Of a DNA stretch of 64,000 nucleotides, positions 35,155 through 47,739 are shown in pieces. Positions within the stretch are counted from its first letter, which is position 1. Each line of letters opens with the position of its first letter. The notes under the pieces are model-generated. The model worked only from the letters and a program-made list of their open reading frames with translations. It ran no database searches and was not told where the DNA came from. This DNA is from Nansenia antarctica (taxonomy: Eukaryota > Chordata > Actinopteri > Argentiniformes > Microstomatidae), in assembly GCA_963989245.1 (NCBI GenBank), contig OZ022339.1, forward strand, positions 88,112,957 to 88,176,956, given 5' to 3'. Made by a program: the position numbers and the translations under genes.

Positions 35155-35395
35155 TAAGACATACTCGTAGCTTGGTTGTTGACATTAATAAATCCCCTGT
35201 TTCTACCACAGTAAGGTCATTGAACACCGTCCTCACATTCGCGGTACGTAGCTCTGGGAATGCCACAATATTTAATATATACGGGGGAACACATGCTCGT
35301 AGCTTGGTTGTTGACATTAATAAATCCCCTGTTTCTACCACAGTAAGGTCATGAACACCGTCCTCACATCCGCAGCTCTGGGAATCAACTGTATC
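35155..35395. repeat. Tandem duplication of about 135 bp
   Basis: 'ctcgtagcttggttgttgac' through 'gaacaccgtcctcaca' occurs at 35164-35239 and 35297-35370 with few differences. Confidence 0.85.
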
Positions 35396-36225
35396 TAACA
35401 AACCACAGCCCTTGACCCAGCCGACTGTACAAAACACTCCCCTGTGAATAAATCAGCTCTCTGCTCTCCTTTGAGGCTACACTGAGCATGTCCCTATCGC
35501 ACGGCGCAGATAATTGCTGCGTGTACTCAGGAGATAATGAATAACCATGACCCTGCCGAGTCATCAGGATGACGGCGTGTCACCAGCAGCAGCGGAGGAG
35601 GAGGAGGCAGACCAAGGGCCAGGTTTCCTCCGGCGCTGACAAGCATGACCGAGTGAATAATTGTCTGCGGCGTCTCATTACAAGGCTGCCATTATCAGAT
35701 TTACCCCAACAGCTAATGGTGTGAATGCACACAGAAATGCGGTTATTGAATTAACGGGGTTTACGCGCAGGCTAATCTCTCTGCAAAATGGCACTTAGAA
35801 GCAAGACATCTCGTGTGAGATCTGCCTGTGACAACGTGCAATGTTTCTATTGTATGGCCGATCTGAAAAAAAGAAAAAAAAGGGGGGGGGGGGGGGGAAC
35901 AGGCAGTGTGTGCAGTTGAATCTCTGTTGGATTTTGTGGGGGAGGGGGGGTCCAAGAGGGACCTGGCCAAGAGGGGAAGCATAAGGACAGGCATACATTC
36001 AATACACAGACAGACAGACATCATACAACATAACAATCAATTAAAAGCAGGTTTGGGCGGGCACAGATAGATACTGAATTAAAAGCAATGACAATTTCCA
36101 ATACTTTCACCTTCTAAGACCTTTTAAAAATCGTTATGAAAGCATCATAACTGATTAGTTACTGATTAGGGCAGCATCAAGGAAGGTGACACCAAGAGGC
36201 TGAACAAGCTGGTTGTGGTGGTTCT
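35396..36225. other. No gene recognised
   Basis: Contains A and G runs at 35868-35898 and otherwise unique-looking sequence. Confidence 0.4.
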
Positions 36226-36865
36226 GGTTGTGTCCTCTCTGTCACCCTGGACACAGTAGAGGAGGTGGCCAATAGGAGGCTGTCACCCTGGACACAGTGG
36301 AGGAGGTGGCCAATAGGAGGCTGTCACCCTGGACACAGTGGAGGAGGTGGCCAATAGGAGGCTGTCACCCTGGACACAGTGGAGGAGGTGGCCAATAGGA
36401 GGGTGTCACCCTGGACACAGTGGAGGAGGTGGCCAATAGGAGGGTGTCACCCTGGACACAGTGGAGGAGGTGGCCAATTGGAGGGTGTCACCCTGGACAC
36501 AGTGGAGGAGGTGGCCAATAGGAGGCTGTCACCCTGGACACTGTGGAGGAGGTGGCCAATAGGAGGCTGTCACCCTGGACACTGTGGAGGAGGTTAGCCA
36601 ATAGGAGGGGGTGTCACCCTGGACACAGTGGAGGAGGTGGCCAATAGGAGGCTGTCACCCTGGACACTGTGGAGGAGGTGGCCAATAGGAGGCTGTCACC
36701 CTGGACACTGTGGAGGAGGTTAGCCAATAGGAGGCTGTCACCCTGGTCACTGTGGAGGAGGTTAGCCAATAGGAGGCTGTCACCCTGGACACTGTGGAGG
36801 AGGTGGCCAATAGGAGGGGGTGTCACCCTGGACACAGTGGAGGAGGCGGCCAATAGGAGGATGAG
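36226..36865. repeat. About 42-bp minisatellite with CCAAT in every unit, about 15 copies
   Basis: Unit 'gtcaccctggacacagtgga' plus 'ggaggtggccaataggaggct'. Variants (cactgtgg, gttagccaat, gggggt) group in blocks. Confidence 0.95.
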
Positions 36866-36909
36866 GACCAAACCCCTGGCCATCATGAACACTCCCTCCC
36901 ATCCCCTAT

Positions 36910-37003
36910 ATGACACTGTGGCAGAGCAGAGCTATTGTCACTTTACTTTGTTGTTGTTGTTGTTTATGAAGTGAGCTGTAGGATCAATAAAGCATCTATC
37001 TAT
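36910..37003 (+). mobile_element. LINE 3' end
   Basis: 'tattgtcactttactttgtt' through 'ggatcaataaagcatctatc' with an (ATCT)n tail: a short 5'-truncated LINE end. Confidence 0.5.
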
Positions 37004-37337
37004 CTCTGTGGGGGTGGGCTTGGTTGACTGCATTTTGAGTAAAACCTGTTCTGATTGGACGACCTGAAATGTCATGGCGGTGTTGATGAGATGCACACAC
37101 CAGGAGGCCTCCCTGCCTGCCCCAAAACCACCACAGATGTCCTACAAAACCCACATTCTACAAAGAGACCATGTTGTTAGTTATGTTGTGTTGTCTCATG
37201 TTGTTCATGTTCAGACCTTGTGATGGACAGAAAGCTGCTCTTACAGTCATTCAACAAGCGAGCAAGAAAGGAGACCGATTTTAGTCATTTCCTTTTCTTC
37301 TTCTGTGTCCTGTTGATGTTTGAATCAGAACTGTCAG

Positions 37338-37535
37338 TTGTGGCCTGGGTTGTCCAGTGGTCTAGCACCGCGGTCTACAGTGCACACATGCCCATGTGGG
37401 CATGGGTTCGAATTCAGTTCATGCCCTGCTGACATGCCCTCTCTCTCCCTTCTTCTCCTTACTTTCCTGTCTGTCTTCACTGTATCTGTCCAATTAAAAA
37501 TGAAAAATATGTGTAACTGCCCCACTCAAAAAAAA
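37338..37535 (+). mobile_element. tRNA-derived SINE, second family
   Basis: The head reads 'tgtccagtggtctagcaccg' (A-box region) and 'gggttcgaattcagt' (B-box), like a Ser/Leu-type tRNA, then a pyrimidine-rich body with 'ctgtctgtcttcactgtatc' and an A-rich tail after 'tgccccactc'. A 5'-truncated relative is at 22444. Confidence 0.75.
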
Positions 37536-38436
37536 AAGAACTGTATGTCAGGCAGCCAAGTTGCTCCGCTCTCCCCACCAAATCTTTGTTTCACACATAC
37601 ACACTTTGTGTTTCTTGTTTAAACCTACTTCAACTTGTCCCTGGAAAATAAACATCCAAGATCTTGCCACGGGAGACTTAGTGTTCATCTCTTCGCTGTG
37701 ACTACACTTTTTGCTGGATGGCAGCTTAGTGAAGCACATTTATTTCTGTAACTTCTTCATATTTTCCCATCATCAATGCTTGCTTACTTTGCTGTTCCCT
37801 GATATTTACTCTGCCTCTTGGCAGCTGTTTGAAGATACTTGTAGTCCCTCAGATTCTTATGGCAACACATCCCTTGTTTACTAAATTAGGCTACTGCCAT
37901 CCAGATAGGATTTAACATGCCTTCCTTGGGCTACACAGATCTCCCCGCCCTCCTTTGTCTACTCATTTATTTAGAGACTTTATCAACGTGTAAACAATGT
38001 CAGCATGTTTCTTGGAGTTCCCAGAGTAGCTGAGAAACTCCCTGTTCTTTTCTTTTGAACATGTCTCTAATCCCAAACCCCTGGGGTTGCTAGTCCACAT
38101 ATGATAGCCCGCAGTGTACACTTCTACAGTGTCCCTTTTCTTTATCTCAACCTCCTTCATGTCCCTTTCGAGCTTCGACTCTCCCTGTCCACTTCTATTA
38201 GACTGGCAGATTCCTTCAGAGTGATGAAAGTCCGTCACACATTTTCCAACTTCCACAAACCTTCCAAAACATCACTATGAGACATTGTAGACATGGCACC
38301 AGTGGCAGGGGTTTGAGGGTCGTGGGTTATAATGGCTGTTGTCTAGGCCTACTTTGGGGAAATAATGTATTAGCAGCTTGTATTGATATTTCCTAACAGA
38401 AATCTAGTTACTAGGTTGAATATTAAACTAATATAC
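37536..38436. other. No gene recognised
   Basis: A 97-codon minus frame (37963-38256) has no recognised domain and no splice partners. Nothing else seen. Confidence 0.4.
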
Positions 38437-39455
38437 CAGAGCTGCCAAGTCTCACGCAATCGCAGTGAGACTCACGCATTTCAACCAGTTCTCACGCTCT
38501 CACGCCGCATCTCTATTTCTCACGGCGAGAAATAACAATTTGTTTTACGGGACATTTCTTTTTGAAATTCCTTGAAAGAAAGCTACCGGACATGAGTTTC
38601 GTGGCATCTTTCTGCACGCGCGTTAACTTGAGTCTGCAATCGAAGCGGCAGGCGAGCGCTGATGGAAGAACCTGTGTTCACGCGAGCTGCAAGAACGTAG
38701 CAAGCAGTGTTGCCTGATTGGGCTACTTTTGGTCACACTGGACGGGTGGATTCGGCAGCTTTTAGACCGGTTGGGATGGACATTGTCAATTCCGTCTGGC
38801 AACCGTGGTAGCAAAATATGTGCATACATTACAACATCGTATCTGGTAGCCTACTGGACTGGGTTGCAACAATTTGGCGTAAGTCATCACTAAATGCAAG
38901 CATTTAGTTTTGGTAACTGAGTTTTGGTAACTGTTTTTTGTTTCTCTACTGTAACATAACCAGGTACATGGTACATTAATAATAATTTCAATTTACAATA
39001 CAAATACAACAATTGGGGGTCCCTCAAAAAAAATGTGGCCGCGCAGCGTGCGCACAAGATCAACCACCAAGCCCTCATTCTGACCCAGGAAAAACCCTGG
39101 TATGTACTGTATAACATGATAGCCATCTATGAGCAATGCACTGTATATAAGATGATGACCAAGGGTCTTTCTGCTGATGACCAAGGGGCTGAGTCCTGTT
39201 GATGGGGCCAATTTTCTTTTAGAGTCTGTAGGCTGTTTATTAAGATTTCATAAATATGATATATTGTTTTTGTGTTGTTTTATAAAATGTTAATTATTTT
39301 TCATTTCTTGTGCTGGTTTATTATGAACATGTAAAATTGCAGGAAACTAGCACAAATAATTGGGTGGGAGAGAGGGGCTGCCAAAACGTGCACAGTTTTG
39401 GGTCGCTCCACCTCCAAATCTCACACCAAACTTTTGGTGAAACTTGGCAGCTCTG
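38437..39455 (+). mobile_element. Non-autonomous element with CAGAGCTGCCAAG ends
   Basis: Inverted termini CAGAGCTGCCAAG and CTTGGCAGCTCTG, 1019 bp, hAT-like in form, although I could not find an 8-bp duplication. A short frame around 38776-38890 (WTLSIPSGNRGSKICAYITT, then SYLVAYWTGL) is kept in the inverted partial copy at 63091-63875, so it may be a coding remnant. Confidence 0.75.
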
Positions 39456-39485
39456 TTTTGCACTCATATTGGTTGTTAATTGCTA

Positions 39486-39856
39486 TTTATTTAATAATAA
39501 TCATAATCATAATCATAACTTTATTTGTATAGCGCTTTTCCTGCAAACGTTGCAGCTCAAAGTGCTTTAATCATTATATAATCTTGATGTAATTATTTAG
39601 TCATTTAAAGGCAATATTAAACACATGGGTTTTTAGTCTTGACGTGAACATATTTGCTGAGGTTGCATCCCTAATGTAAACTGGCAGTTTATTCCACAAT
39701 CTGGAGCATAAAATGAGAATGCAGCCTCACCAGATCTCTTCTTTTGTACATGTGGTACACAGAGAAAACCAGCGTCAGAAGACCTCGGAGTGAATATTGG
39801 GCTGATATGCTAGCAAAAGGTATTTCAAATATTCTGGTGCTATGCCAGTGAGAGCT
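39486..39856 (-). mobile_element. L2 LINE 3' fragment
   Basis: The complement encodes SRLWNKLPVYIRDATSANMF then TSRLKTHVFNIAFK, the C-terminus of L2 ORF2, followed by 'aagcgctatacaaataaagt' type 3' UTR and an (ATAATC)n tail. Confidence 0.7.
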
Positions 39857-40119
39857 TTTGTCAATTTGTCAATATATTGTTTTATTGATTTTTTTAAAAA
39901 TAATGTTTTTATTGGTGTTCATTTGTCATTGTCTTTAGTTATAGACCTTGTTATGTGCCAGTTTGTTGGTTTTCTAGTTGAAAATGTTGACTAATAACTT
40001 ACCACAGTAGCTAGCAGTCAAATAAGAAGTCTGACTTCACAGTGTATTCTAGTTTGACTGACACCTACACTCATACTAGCTCCTTCAGTCCACCATGTTA
40101 ATGTGTAAAGACCCCTAAG
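39857..40119. other. No gene recognised
   Basis: AT-rich, no domain. Confidence 0.4.
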
Positions 40120-40215
40120 ATCCATATACAGTTCTGATCATCCAGCATGGGATTTGAACTCAGGACCTTCCGATCACCAGTCCAACTCACTATCCACTGC
40201 GCCTGGCGAGGGGAA
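40120..40215 (-). mobile_element. tRNA-derived SINE head fragment
   Basis: 'gggatttgaactcaggacc' is a complemented B-box, and 'caactcactatccactgcgc' the complemented A-box region. Related to the SINE at 49035. Confidence 0.6.
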
Positions 40216-40544
40216 CGATAGGCTGTTAAGGGGGGGGGCAAGAAGGTGCAAAGAGGGGGAAGAAAAAGAGGGAAAAGAAAAGGGAGAGAGAGAAATTTAG
40301 GTTTCTTTTCCATTATGTCCATGTTTAATAGTCACAATGTATTCTAAACAATTAAACAACAATAACAACCCCCGTTATTGAATGGGGGGGGGAGAGACTA
40401 TTACATGTTGTTATATTCTTTATTCTTGATGAAAACTCAAATTTGAAGTCTCTTTGAATTAAAGCATCTGCTAAATGGATAAAATGTAAATGTGAAATAT
40501 GATGTCGTTGTAGGGTCGTCCTCCTTATGTCCTTCATCACTTCC

Positions 40545-40672
40545 TGTGTCGAGAGGAGAGGAGAGGGTGTGTCAGGAGGAGAGGAGAGGGTGTGTCGAGA
40601 GGAGAGGAGAGGGTGTGTCAGGAGGAGAGGAGAGGAGAGGAGAGGGTGTGTCAAGAGGAGAGGAGGTGTGTT
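40545..40672. repeat. GA-rich minisatellite
   Basis: Repeats of 'gaggagaggagagggtgtgt'. The frames in both strands are artefacts. The flanks 40216-40544 and 40673-41210 hold a SINE tail piece near 40455-40500 and otherwise nothing recognised. Confidence 0.85.
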
Positions 40673-41214
40673 TTGCCTCACAGCATTGATACCATGGTTA
40701 CCACCTCAGGTTACAAAATAAACATGTTGAATGTAGAAATGGAAGTTGTACAGTGCATTATACACAGTGTGATGGTGATGACAGTGATATTAAGGGACAG
40801 ATAGAAATGAAACAAAATAAAGGTTAAAATGCATCATCAATGACGGCTCCCTTCAGTGGGCTCTGGTTACCCCCTTTAGCCATAAAAGCTGATGTGCCGT
40901 GCCACCTGTAGATCATCACGTATTGCAAAAAATATTTTGCATGTCTTATAACAACTTGACATGGAACACTTTTAGCACCTGATCAGATCAGTATGGTATA
41001 ATTGTATATTTTGATGCACCCTAATGTCCACATCCCCATTTTACACCCAAAATAATATCTTCATTTAATCCTAACTTTTCATATACACAGTGTGTGAGGC
41101 ATTCATGAGAAACGTCTCCTTATATGCTCTGTAAGTCACGCCCACAGCATCTGGAATGAATGGGAAATAAGGGGAACATGCTCACATTTGTCTCTAGCGA
41201 TCATTTATTACTCC

Positions 41215-41962
41215 AGAACAACTGGTTCCATATGGTTCCTTCCTCTCATTCTAGCCTCAGTCCCCCACCCTCCCATTCTGGGAATGCTGTAGCTGCAGGC
41301 TGTAGGGTGATCCTATAAACAAACATGGATCAGCCAGAAAAGCCAGTAGATCAGGGGTGTTCAAACTACGACCCACGGGCCAACTGTGGCCCGTTGCCTG
41401 TTTTCTGAGGCCTGAATTTAAAAAAATAAAATGGATATGGCCGTTAGAAAATAGTCTTGCGGAAAACAAAATAAAAAAACCTTGATCAAAAAGAAAATAG
41501 TCTGAAAATGAGAATGAGATTGAGAAACCTGGTATTCAAGACCAAATGTGGCCCCTGAGCCAAAAGGTTTGCCCACGCCTTCTGTAGGGTGATCCTATAA
41601 AGTTTAAACAAACACGTATCAGCCAGCAAAGCCATACAGTAGATAATCTGGCTCAGTGGTTTAATATGTAGTATCAATTATTTCAAATTAGGAGCAGTTT
41701 GGAGATGCAATACATTTGATCATATATCTTCTCTAATAACATGCAGAGAATAAATCACATGAACACAATCTCTTTGTCGTGGTTAGACCTGCAGCATGAC
41801 ATTGATACAACATTACCACCCAAACAGTCTCTATGCGTAATAGAAATCATGAACATTACAAACTCTTACCTGATTTTTATTACATTTTTATTAAAATTAT
41901 AATCAATTTAACAGAACAACTGGTTCCATGTGGTTCCTTCCTCTCATTCTAGCCTCAGAGTC
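41215..41962. repeat. Direct duplication with an inserted MITE
   Basis: 'ccagaacaactggttccata' plus 'tggttccttcctctcattct' at 41213-41262 recurs at 41909-41960, and 'tgtagggtgatcctataaa' recurs at 41302 and 41583. A local segmental duplication. Confidence 0.7.
41352..41581. mobile_element. hAT-like MITE
   Basis: Starts CAGGGGTGTTCAAAC and ends GTTTGCCCACGCCT, the termini of a common non-autonomous hAT family. The inner part has 'ggccaactgtggcccg'. No exact target duplication is visible. Confidence 0.6.
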
Positions 41963-42467
41963 GTCTACCTCACCCAGCTCTGTCTCTAATCTTCACTAGA
42001 TGGGCCAGGCAGTCAGATGTGAGGCTAGATGGGACAGGCAGTCAGATGTGAGGCTGGTCTAGATGGGCCAGGCAGTCAGATGCAGTGGATGCAGATGCAG
42101 TGGAGCGCTGCGTGTGCGGGGGGGGTTCAGTCCATTTTGTGGGGGGACCAGTGGAGGAGGTGGGCCCCGGCCGCCAGGCGGGCAGATGGGCCCAGGCTGA
42201 AATGCCAGGGGTGACGGACATGGAGCACTTCCCCCGACCCGAAGAGAGGGAAGATGAAGCTGGGGGAGGCTGCCAAGAAGGCTGGGGCGGACACACACAC
42301 ACCTGGACAGGACATAAAAACCCCTTAGAGAGGACAGATCTCTTCAGTGGTAACATCATCAGTGGTAACCATCTACCACTGGGTTTGCAGGGTTGAAATG
42401 TACATGCCCTTCATGAGGCTAACTTCAATGGGGTTTTCTAGCATCATTAGTGCTCTGGTTAGCCCCT

Positions 42468-42503
<36 letters not shown>

Positions 42504-42720
42504 GGTAGTAGTCACCATATGGGGAGCTCTGGGTGTGCATTAGTCCAGGGGTGTGGAGGCTCAGTGGTCTCAGGATGGGGGGCTGGGGGGGAGCGCCCCC
42601 CTCCCCTACACAGCCATGACAGGGCTGCTGCTTCTCCTTCCCTCTGGGCGGAGGCTGCTTCCATGTCTGAGGGAGGGGGAGGGGCTGAAGTCTCTGTTTA
42701 TATTCAGACATATAGATTAT
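41963..42720. other. No gene; short repeats and (GT)n
   Basis: 'atgggccaggcagtcagatg' is repeated three times at 42000-42085; GC-rich sequence follows, and a GT run lies at 42471-42500. Several overlapping frames on both strands are composition effects. Confidence 0.45.
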
Positions 42721-42960
42721 ATACACTACCGTTCAAAAGTTTGGGGTCACCCAGACAATTTCGTGTTTTCCATGAAAACTCACACTTTTATTTATCAAAT
42801 GAGTTGCAAAATGAATAGAAAATACAGTCAAGACATTGACAAGGTTAGAAATAATGATTTTTATTTGAAATAATTATTTTGTCGTTCAAACTTTGCTTTC
42901 GTCAAAGAATGCTCCCTTTACAGCAATTACAGCATTGCAGACCTTTGGCATTCTAGCTGT

Positions 42961-43929
42961 TCATTTGTTGAGGTAATCTGAAGAAATTTCACCCCACGCT
43001 TCCTGAAGCACCTCCCACAAGTTGGATTGGCTTGATGGGCACTTCTTGCGTACCATACGGTCAAGCTGCTCCCACAACAGCTCAATAGGGTTGAGATCTG
43101 GTGACTCCCCTGGCCACTTCATTACAGACAGAATACTAGCTGCCTGATTCTTCCCTAAATAGTTCTTGCATAATTTGGAGGTGTGCTTTGGGTCATTGTC
43201 CTGTTATAGGAGGAAATTGGCTCCAATCAAGCGCTGTCCACAGGGTATGGCATGGCGTTGCAAAATTGAGTGATAGCCTTCCTTATTCAAAATTCCTTTT
43301 ACCTTGTACAAATCTCCCACGTTACCAGCACCAAAGCAGCCCCAGACCATCACATTACCTCCACCATGCTTGACAGATGGCGTCATGCACTCTTCCAGCA
43401 TCTTTTTATTTGTTCTGCATCTCACAAATGTTCTTCTGTGTGATTCAAACACCTCAAACTTCGATTTGTCTGTCCATAACACTTTTTTCCAATCTTCCTC
43501 TGTCCAATGTCTGTGTTCTTTTGCCCATAATAATCTTTTCCTTTTATTGGCCAGTGTCAGATATGGCTTTTTCTTTGCCACTCTGCCTAGAAGGCCAGCA
43601 TCCTGGAGTCGCCTCTTCACTGTAGACGTTGACACTGGCGTTTTGCGGGTACCATTTAATGAAGCTGCCAGTTCAGGACCTGTGAGGCGTCTATTTCTCA
43701 AACTAGAGACTCTAATGTACTTGTCTTCTTGCTCAGTTGTGCACCGGGGCCTCCCACTTCTCTTTCTACTCTGGTCAGAGCCTGTTTGTGCTGTTCTCTG
43801 AAGGGAGTAGTACACACCGTTGTAGGAAATGTTCAGTTTCTTGGCAATTTCTCACATGGAATAGCCTTCATTTCTAAGAACAAGAATAGACTGTCGAGTT
43901 TCATATGAAAGTTCTCTTTTTCTGGCCAT
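42961..43929 (-). pseudogene. Tc1 transposase with two nonsense codons
   Basis: A single continuous frame of 322 codons from ATG at 43929 to TGA at 42961, broken only by TGA at 43852-43854 (codon 26) and TAA at 43204-43206 (codon 242). In order: paired-like helix-turn-helix DNA-binding region, a GRPR-type hook (SGRPR), and a DDE domain with LWTDKSKFEVF (first D), QDNDPKHTSK (second D) and SPDLNPIELLWE (E). Length fits a normal Tc1 transposase (about 340). It would cut and paste the element; as written it is inactive, but little else has decayed, so the copy is fairly young. Confidence 0.9.
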
Positions 43930-43964
43930 TTTGAGAGTATAATCAAACCCACAAATGTGATGCT

Positions 43965-44141
43965 AGGCAAACTGGCTAGTAGTCGCTCTATGTGTAGAGG
44001 GCTGCAAGGGAATTTTCCTGGCTACATAGTGTACAGGTTTTTGCTTTTGCCTGCTTGTGGCTCTGTCAGTATGTGAAGCGCATTGAGTTGCATCTTGTAA
44101 GAAATGTGCTATACAAATATATTTTTTTATTTGATTTGATT
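43965..44141 (+). mobile_element. Retroposon fragment inserted in the Tc1 element
   Basis: Ends 'aaatgtgctatacaaatata' with a (TTTGA)n-like tail and is flanked by TGATGCT at 43958-43964 and 44142-44148. A 5'-truncated LINE or SINE that landed after the Tc1 element. Confidence 0.8.
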
Positions 44142-44522
44142 TGATGCTCCAGATACTCAACTAGCTCAAAGGAAGGCCATTTGTATAGCTTCTCTAACCA
44201 GCAAAACCGTTTTCAGCTGTGCTAACGTAATTGCACAAGGGTTTTCAAGGTTGTTCTAATCTATTAGCTTTTTAACGCGATTAGCAAACACAATGAACCA
44301 TTAGAACACTGGAGAGACGGTTGCTGGAAATGGGCCTCTATACACCTATGTAGATATTCCATTAAAAAACAGATGTTTGCAGCTAGAATAATCATTTTCC
44401 ACATTAACAATGTATAGTGTATTTCTGATTAATTTAATGTTATCTTCATTGAAAATAACAGTGCTTTTCTTTAAAAAATAAGGACATTTCTAAGTGACCC
44501 CAAACGTTTGAACGGTAGTGTA

Positions 44523-45218
44523 CATGCATAGACTGGGACAACTAAATGAGCTTTCTCATAACGACTGTTTGAAACTGGCTGGATTTAGTCTTGTTCAAAG
44601 AAAACCGAGAGAAATAGTGAAACCAGTCCATACACAAACACCCTCAAATAAAAGCTGAGAATCTCTACTGTAACTTCATGGTTATTGTTTTTGATTTCCA
44701 ATCCAAACTTTTGGAGTGTAGAGTCAAGAGACTAAAAAACACTTGACTGTCCCATTACTTAGGCAGGGAACGGTGTGTTTCATTTTAGGATATCACCGAC
44801 TAAACACAGTCAAGCCTGTGTCCTTACCTCAGTTGTGTCTCCATGGTAACCCAGGTCTTGGGCTGCCTTGGGCTGTACCACCTCTGGGGTGGGGGGGTCC
44901 GGGGTCCACCCCTGGTCCTATTAACAACATTAAAACATTACACACAATAGAACAGTTAAGGCATTGGATATGACGTCTGATAAGCCATCAGATACACTAC
45001 TGAGAAACAAGAGTAAAGGTATAATGCTATAATGGTAACTATAAAAAAACGTTGTTCTAATTCACGTGAGCCAGTGTTTCCACGTATTGCAAACAATACC
45101 GAAAAAGTACTGTTGGGATTACTTTTTGTGCATTAAACAATACAACACCCTTTTAGAAGGTCGGAGTAATATTATAAAACTATGATAATCAAATTGATTT
45201 ACTTTTAATAGACATGCA
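44523..45218. other. 3' flank of tdrd5, no gene
   Basis: No domain in any frame. On the minus strand an ATTAAA lies at 45204-45209, about 10 nt after the tdrd5 stop, a candidate poly(A) signal. Confidence 0.4.
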
Positions 45219-45481
45219 TTATCTATTGTACACATTCACACTCTTGTTCAATCTGAGGGCGTGATACAGGGTCAGTGGTCCTACTTGGGCCTTGACGTTG
45301 ACCTGTTTCACCCCGATGTGCTCCAGCTCTGGGGGGTCAAGTAGCTCCTCCACTTCATCTTTGATCCCGACAGCAGGGCGGGTTGCAGCCTAAAACACAC
45401 GTATCGCTCACCACATGCACCCTCACAGAAATAGCACATCTAACAATGATATGTTAAATGAAGAAAGCTTGTATCTATTGT

Positions 45482-45549
<68 letters not shown>

Positions 45550-45778
45550 TGTGAGTATTGTTAGAATGGGGAAAGGGGAGCTCTTCACCTGGGGTGTGTC
45601 AGGGGTTTGGTCCATGTCCATGTCTACTTCCATTCCTTCATCAAACACACCTTCTCCCAGATAGAGGGTCACAGGGTTGAACTGGTCACACAGCTGAAAG
45701 GAGAAATAAGAATATATCAGAATAAATGGATGAATGCAATGGATCATTGTTGTTGAATGGATATATACAGTATGTGTA

Positions 45779-45830
<52 letters not shown>

Positions 45831-47680
45831 TGTGTGCCTTACTGACCTCTGAGTTGACTGCAGGGGGACAGGAGATCCCGTGGCCCTGGCTCTGCAGGAC
45901 ACTGTGAATGTACACGTCCTCCTTTGTGTCACACAGGAAGACCTGCAGAAAGTCTGTGTGATAGCTGTCCAGGGCTCCCACCAGGGGGCTCTCACAGCAC
46001 AGCTTCTGGAAGGAGCTGGTGGCGTTCAAACTCCAACTGCCCTGGAACACCAAAACACTGGCTTTTAATATTGTTAAGTAAGTAAAGTAAAGTAAAACTT
46101 TATTTATATGGCGCCTTTCGTACATGAATGCAACTCAAAGCGCTTTGAATGGAAGAGTGCTATCCTGAATGTAAATGTGGGTTATGGAAGTCAATGGGAC
46201 TCTATGGGAACAGTACAGTGTTAAAAGCTTGGGGAGATTGGTGGTCAATAAGAGTGATATGAGATTGTGTGGAGCCTTACACCCATTGGCTTGATTCCAG
46301 TGAGCGATGAGGGGACTGCTTGTGCCGGGAGCTCAGAGTAACAAGACCTTGGGGTGAGAAACCAGAGAGATGGAGGGAGACGACAGCAACACAGACAAGG
46401 AGGTCTAAACACTTGTCATCAAAATGACCGTCACATTTACGCAACATTGACTTTACACTACAGTATGTGGCAAGAAGCAGTCTCCCACACTATGGTGTCG
46501 ACCCAAACCATACGGACACAGTACGACATTGTTACGGGTCAGACTGCTTTCTTGTCACATACAGCTTCTCAACATCAGCTTTATTTTAGAGAGCTAAGCT
46601 ACAATGAAACACAGAGTGAACACCTACACACAGAGCTGCCAAGTCTCACGCTTTGGTCGTGAGACACACGCATTCAGGACTGAAGCCGTAAGCCTTGTCT
46701 GTGAAACCGGCCCATTGACTTTCATTGATGCATACTGTCTGAACTGGACCAGAAGAACCCTACTTGTCTACATTGCTGTCTGTCTGTCTGAACTGGACCA
46801 GAACAAGCCTACTTGTCTACATTGCTGTCTGTCTGAACTGGACCAGAAGAAGCCTACTTGAGGAACTTGAGGCTGGTCCTGTCCACAGTGGTGAGGTCCC
46901 CATAGTCCACGTAGTAGACCTCCACCTGGGTCTGGCTGAGGATGCGGTGGACGACGACGCGGTAGAACCACATGTCTCCGGGATCCACGCAGCACACCTG
47001 GCCCTGACGCACGAAGCCTGAGGGAAGGGCGTAGCGCTCCGCCACCTCAGGACAGGTGTAGCAGCTCCTAGGAGGAAGACATGGTCCCACAAACTCTGAC
47101 AGCATTGGGCTACTTTACGCCTCTATCCAAAGTGACTTCAAACAAATACATTTAAGTAAGTGAATCATCTATCCATCAGTCATTGTAAGAAAAAATCATC
47201 TATGCTAAGATCTATGCTAGGCCATTGGCAGTCGCAATGCTAGAAGAAGGAAGAATTATTATTATTAATTGTTTTATTCTATTCATGGTTCTATTTGACC
47301 AGTGAAGATGCAGTACTCTGATCTAACCATAGGGTTACGTTCCAGCTACTATGTCATTCATGTGGTTACCTGAGATATTAGACCTGATAAGAGATCTGAT
47401 CATCTGCAGCATGACTACAACCAAGGCAACCATTAATTTCCTGTTCATGTTTCCTTCCCGGTCTGAGTGGCACCGTCTCCTCACCTCATCTTCATCATCA
47501 TGTCCACCAGGGCGCGGGCCTCCTGGGTCTCGTTGAAGCGGATGTAGAAGTTGCTGGGTGACTCCACATGCTCCACCAGCACAGATATCAGCTCCCGGTG
47601 GCCCCTGCGCGTGGGAGCCCTCAAGCGCTGACCCCGCAGGGCGTCCAGAGGAACCACCTTCCCAGGACTGGACCGGACCT

Positions 47681-47739
<59 letters not shown>

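Larger units (their letters stand above)
42724..44520 (-). mobile_element. Tc1-like transposon, nearly complete
   Basis: Inverted termini CACTACCGTTCAAAAGTTTG and CAAACGTTTGAACGGTAGTG (complement nearly the same) sit between TA dinucleotides at 42722-42723 and 44521-44522. 1797 bp, including a later 177-bp insertion at 43965-44141. Confidence 0.93.

Noticed and set aside
36379..36974. Opposed ORFs of about 100 codons
   Set aside because: Produced by the 42-bp minisatellite.
42042..42396. GC-rich overlapping ORFs on both strands
   Set aside because: No domain, no homology I recognise, and open in several frames because of composition.
45475..46125. Single 216-codon minus-strand ORF as one gene
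   Set aside because: It is tdrd5 exon 7, the GT-run intron and exon 8 read through in one frame; splice sites separate them.
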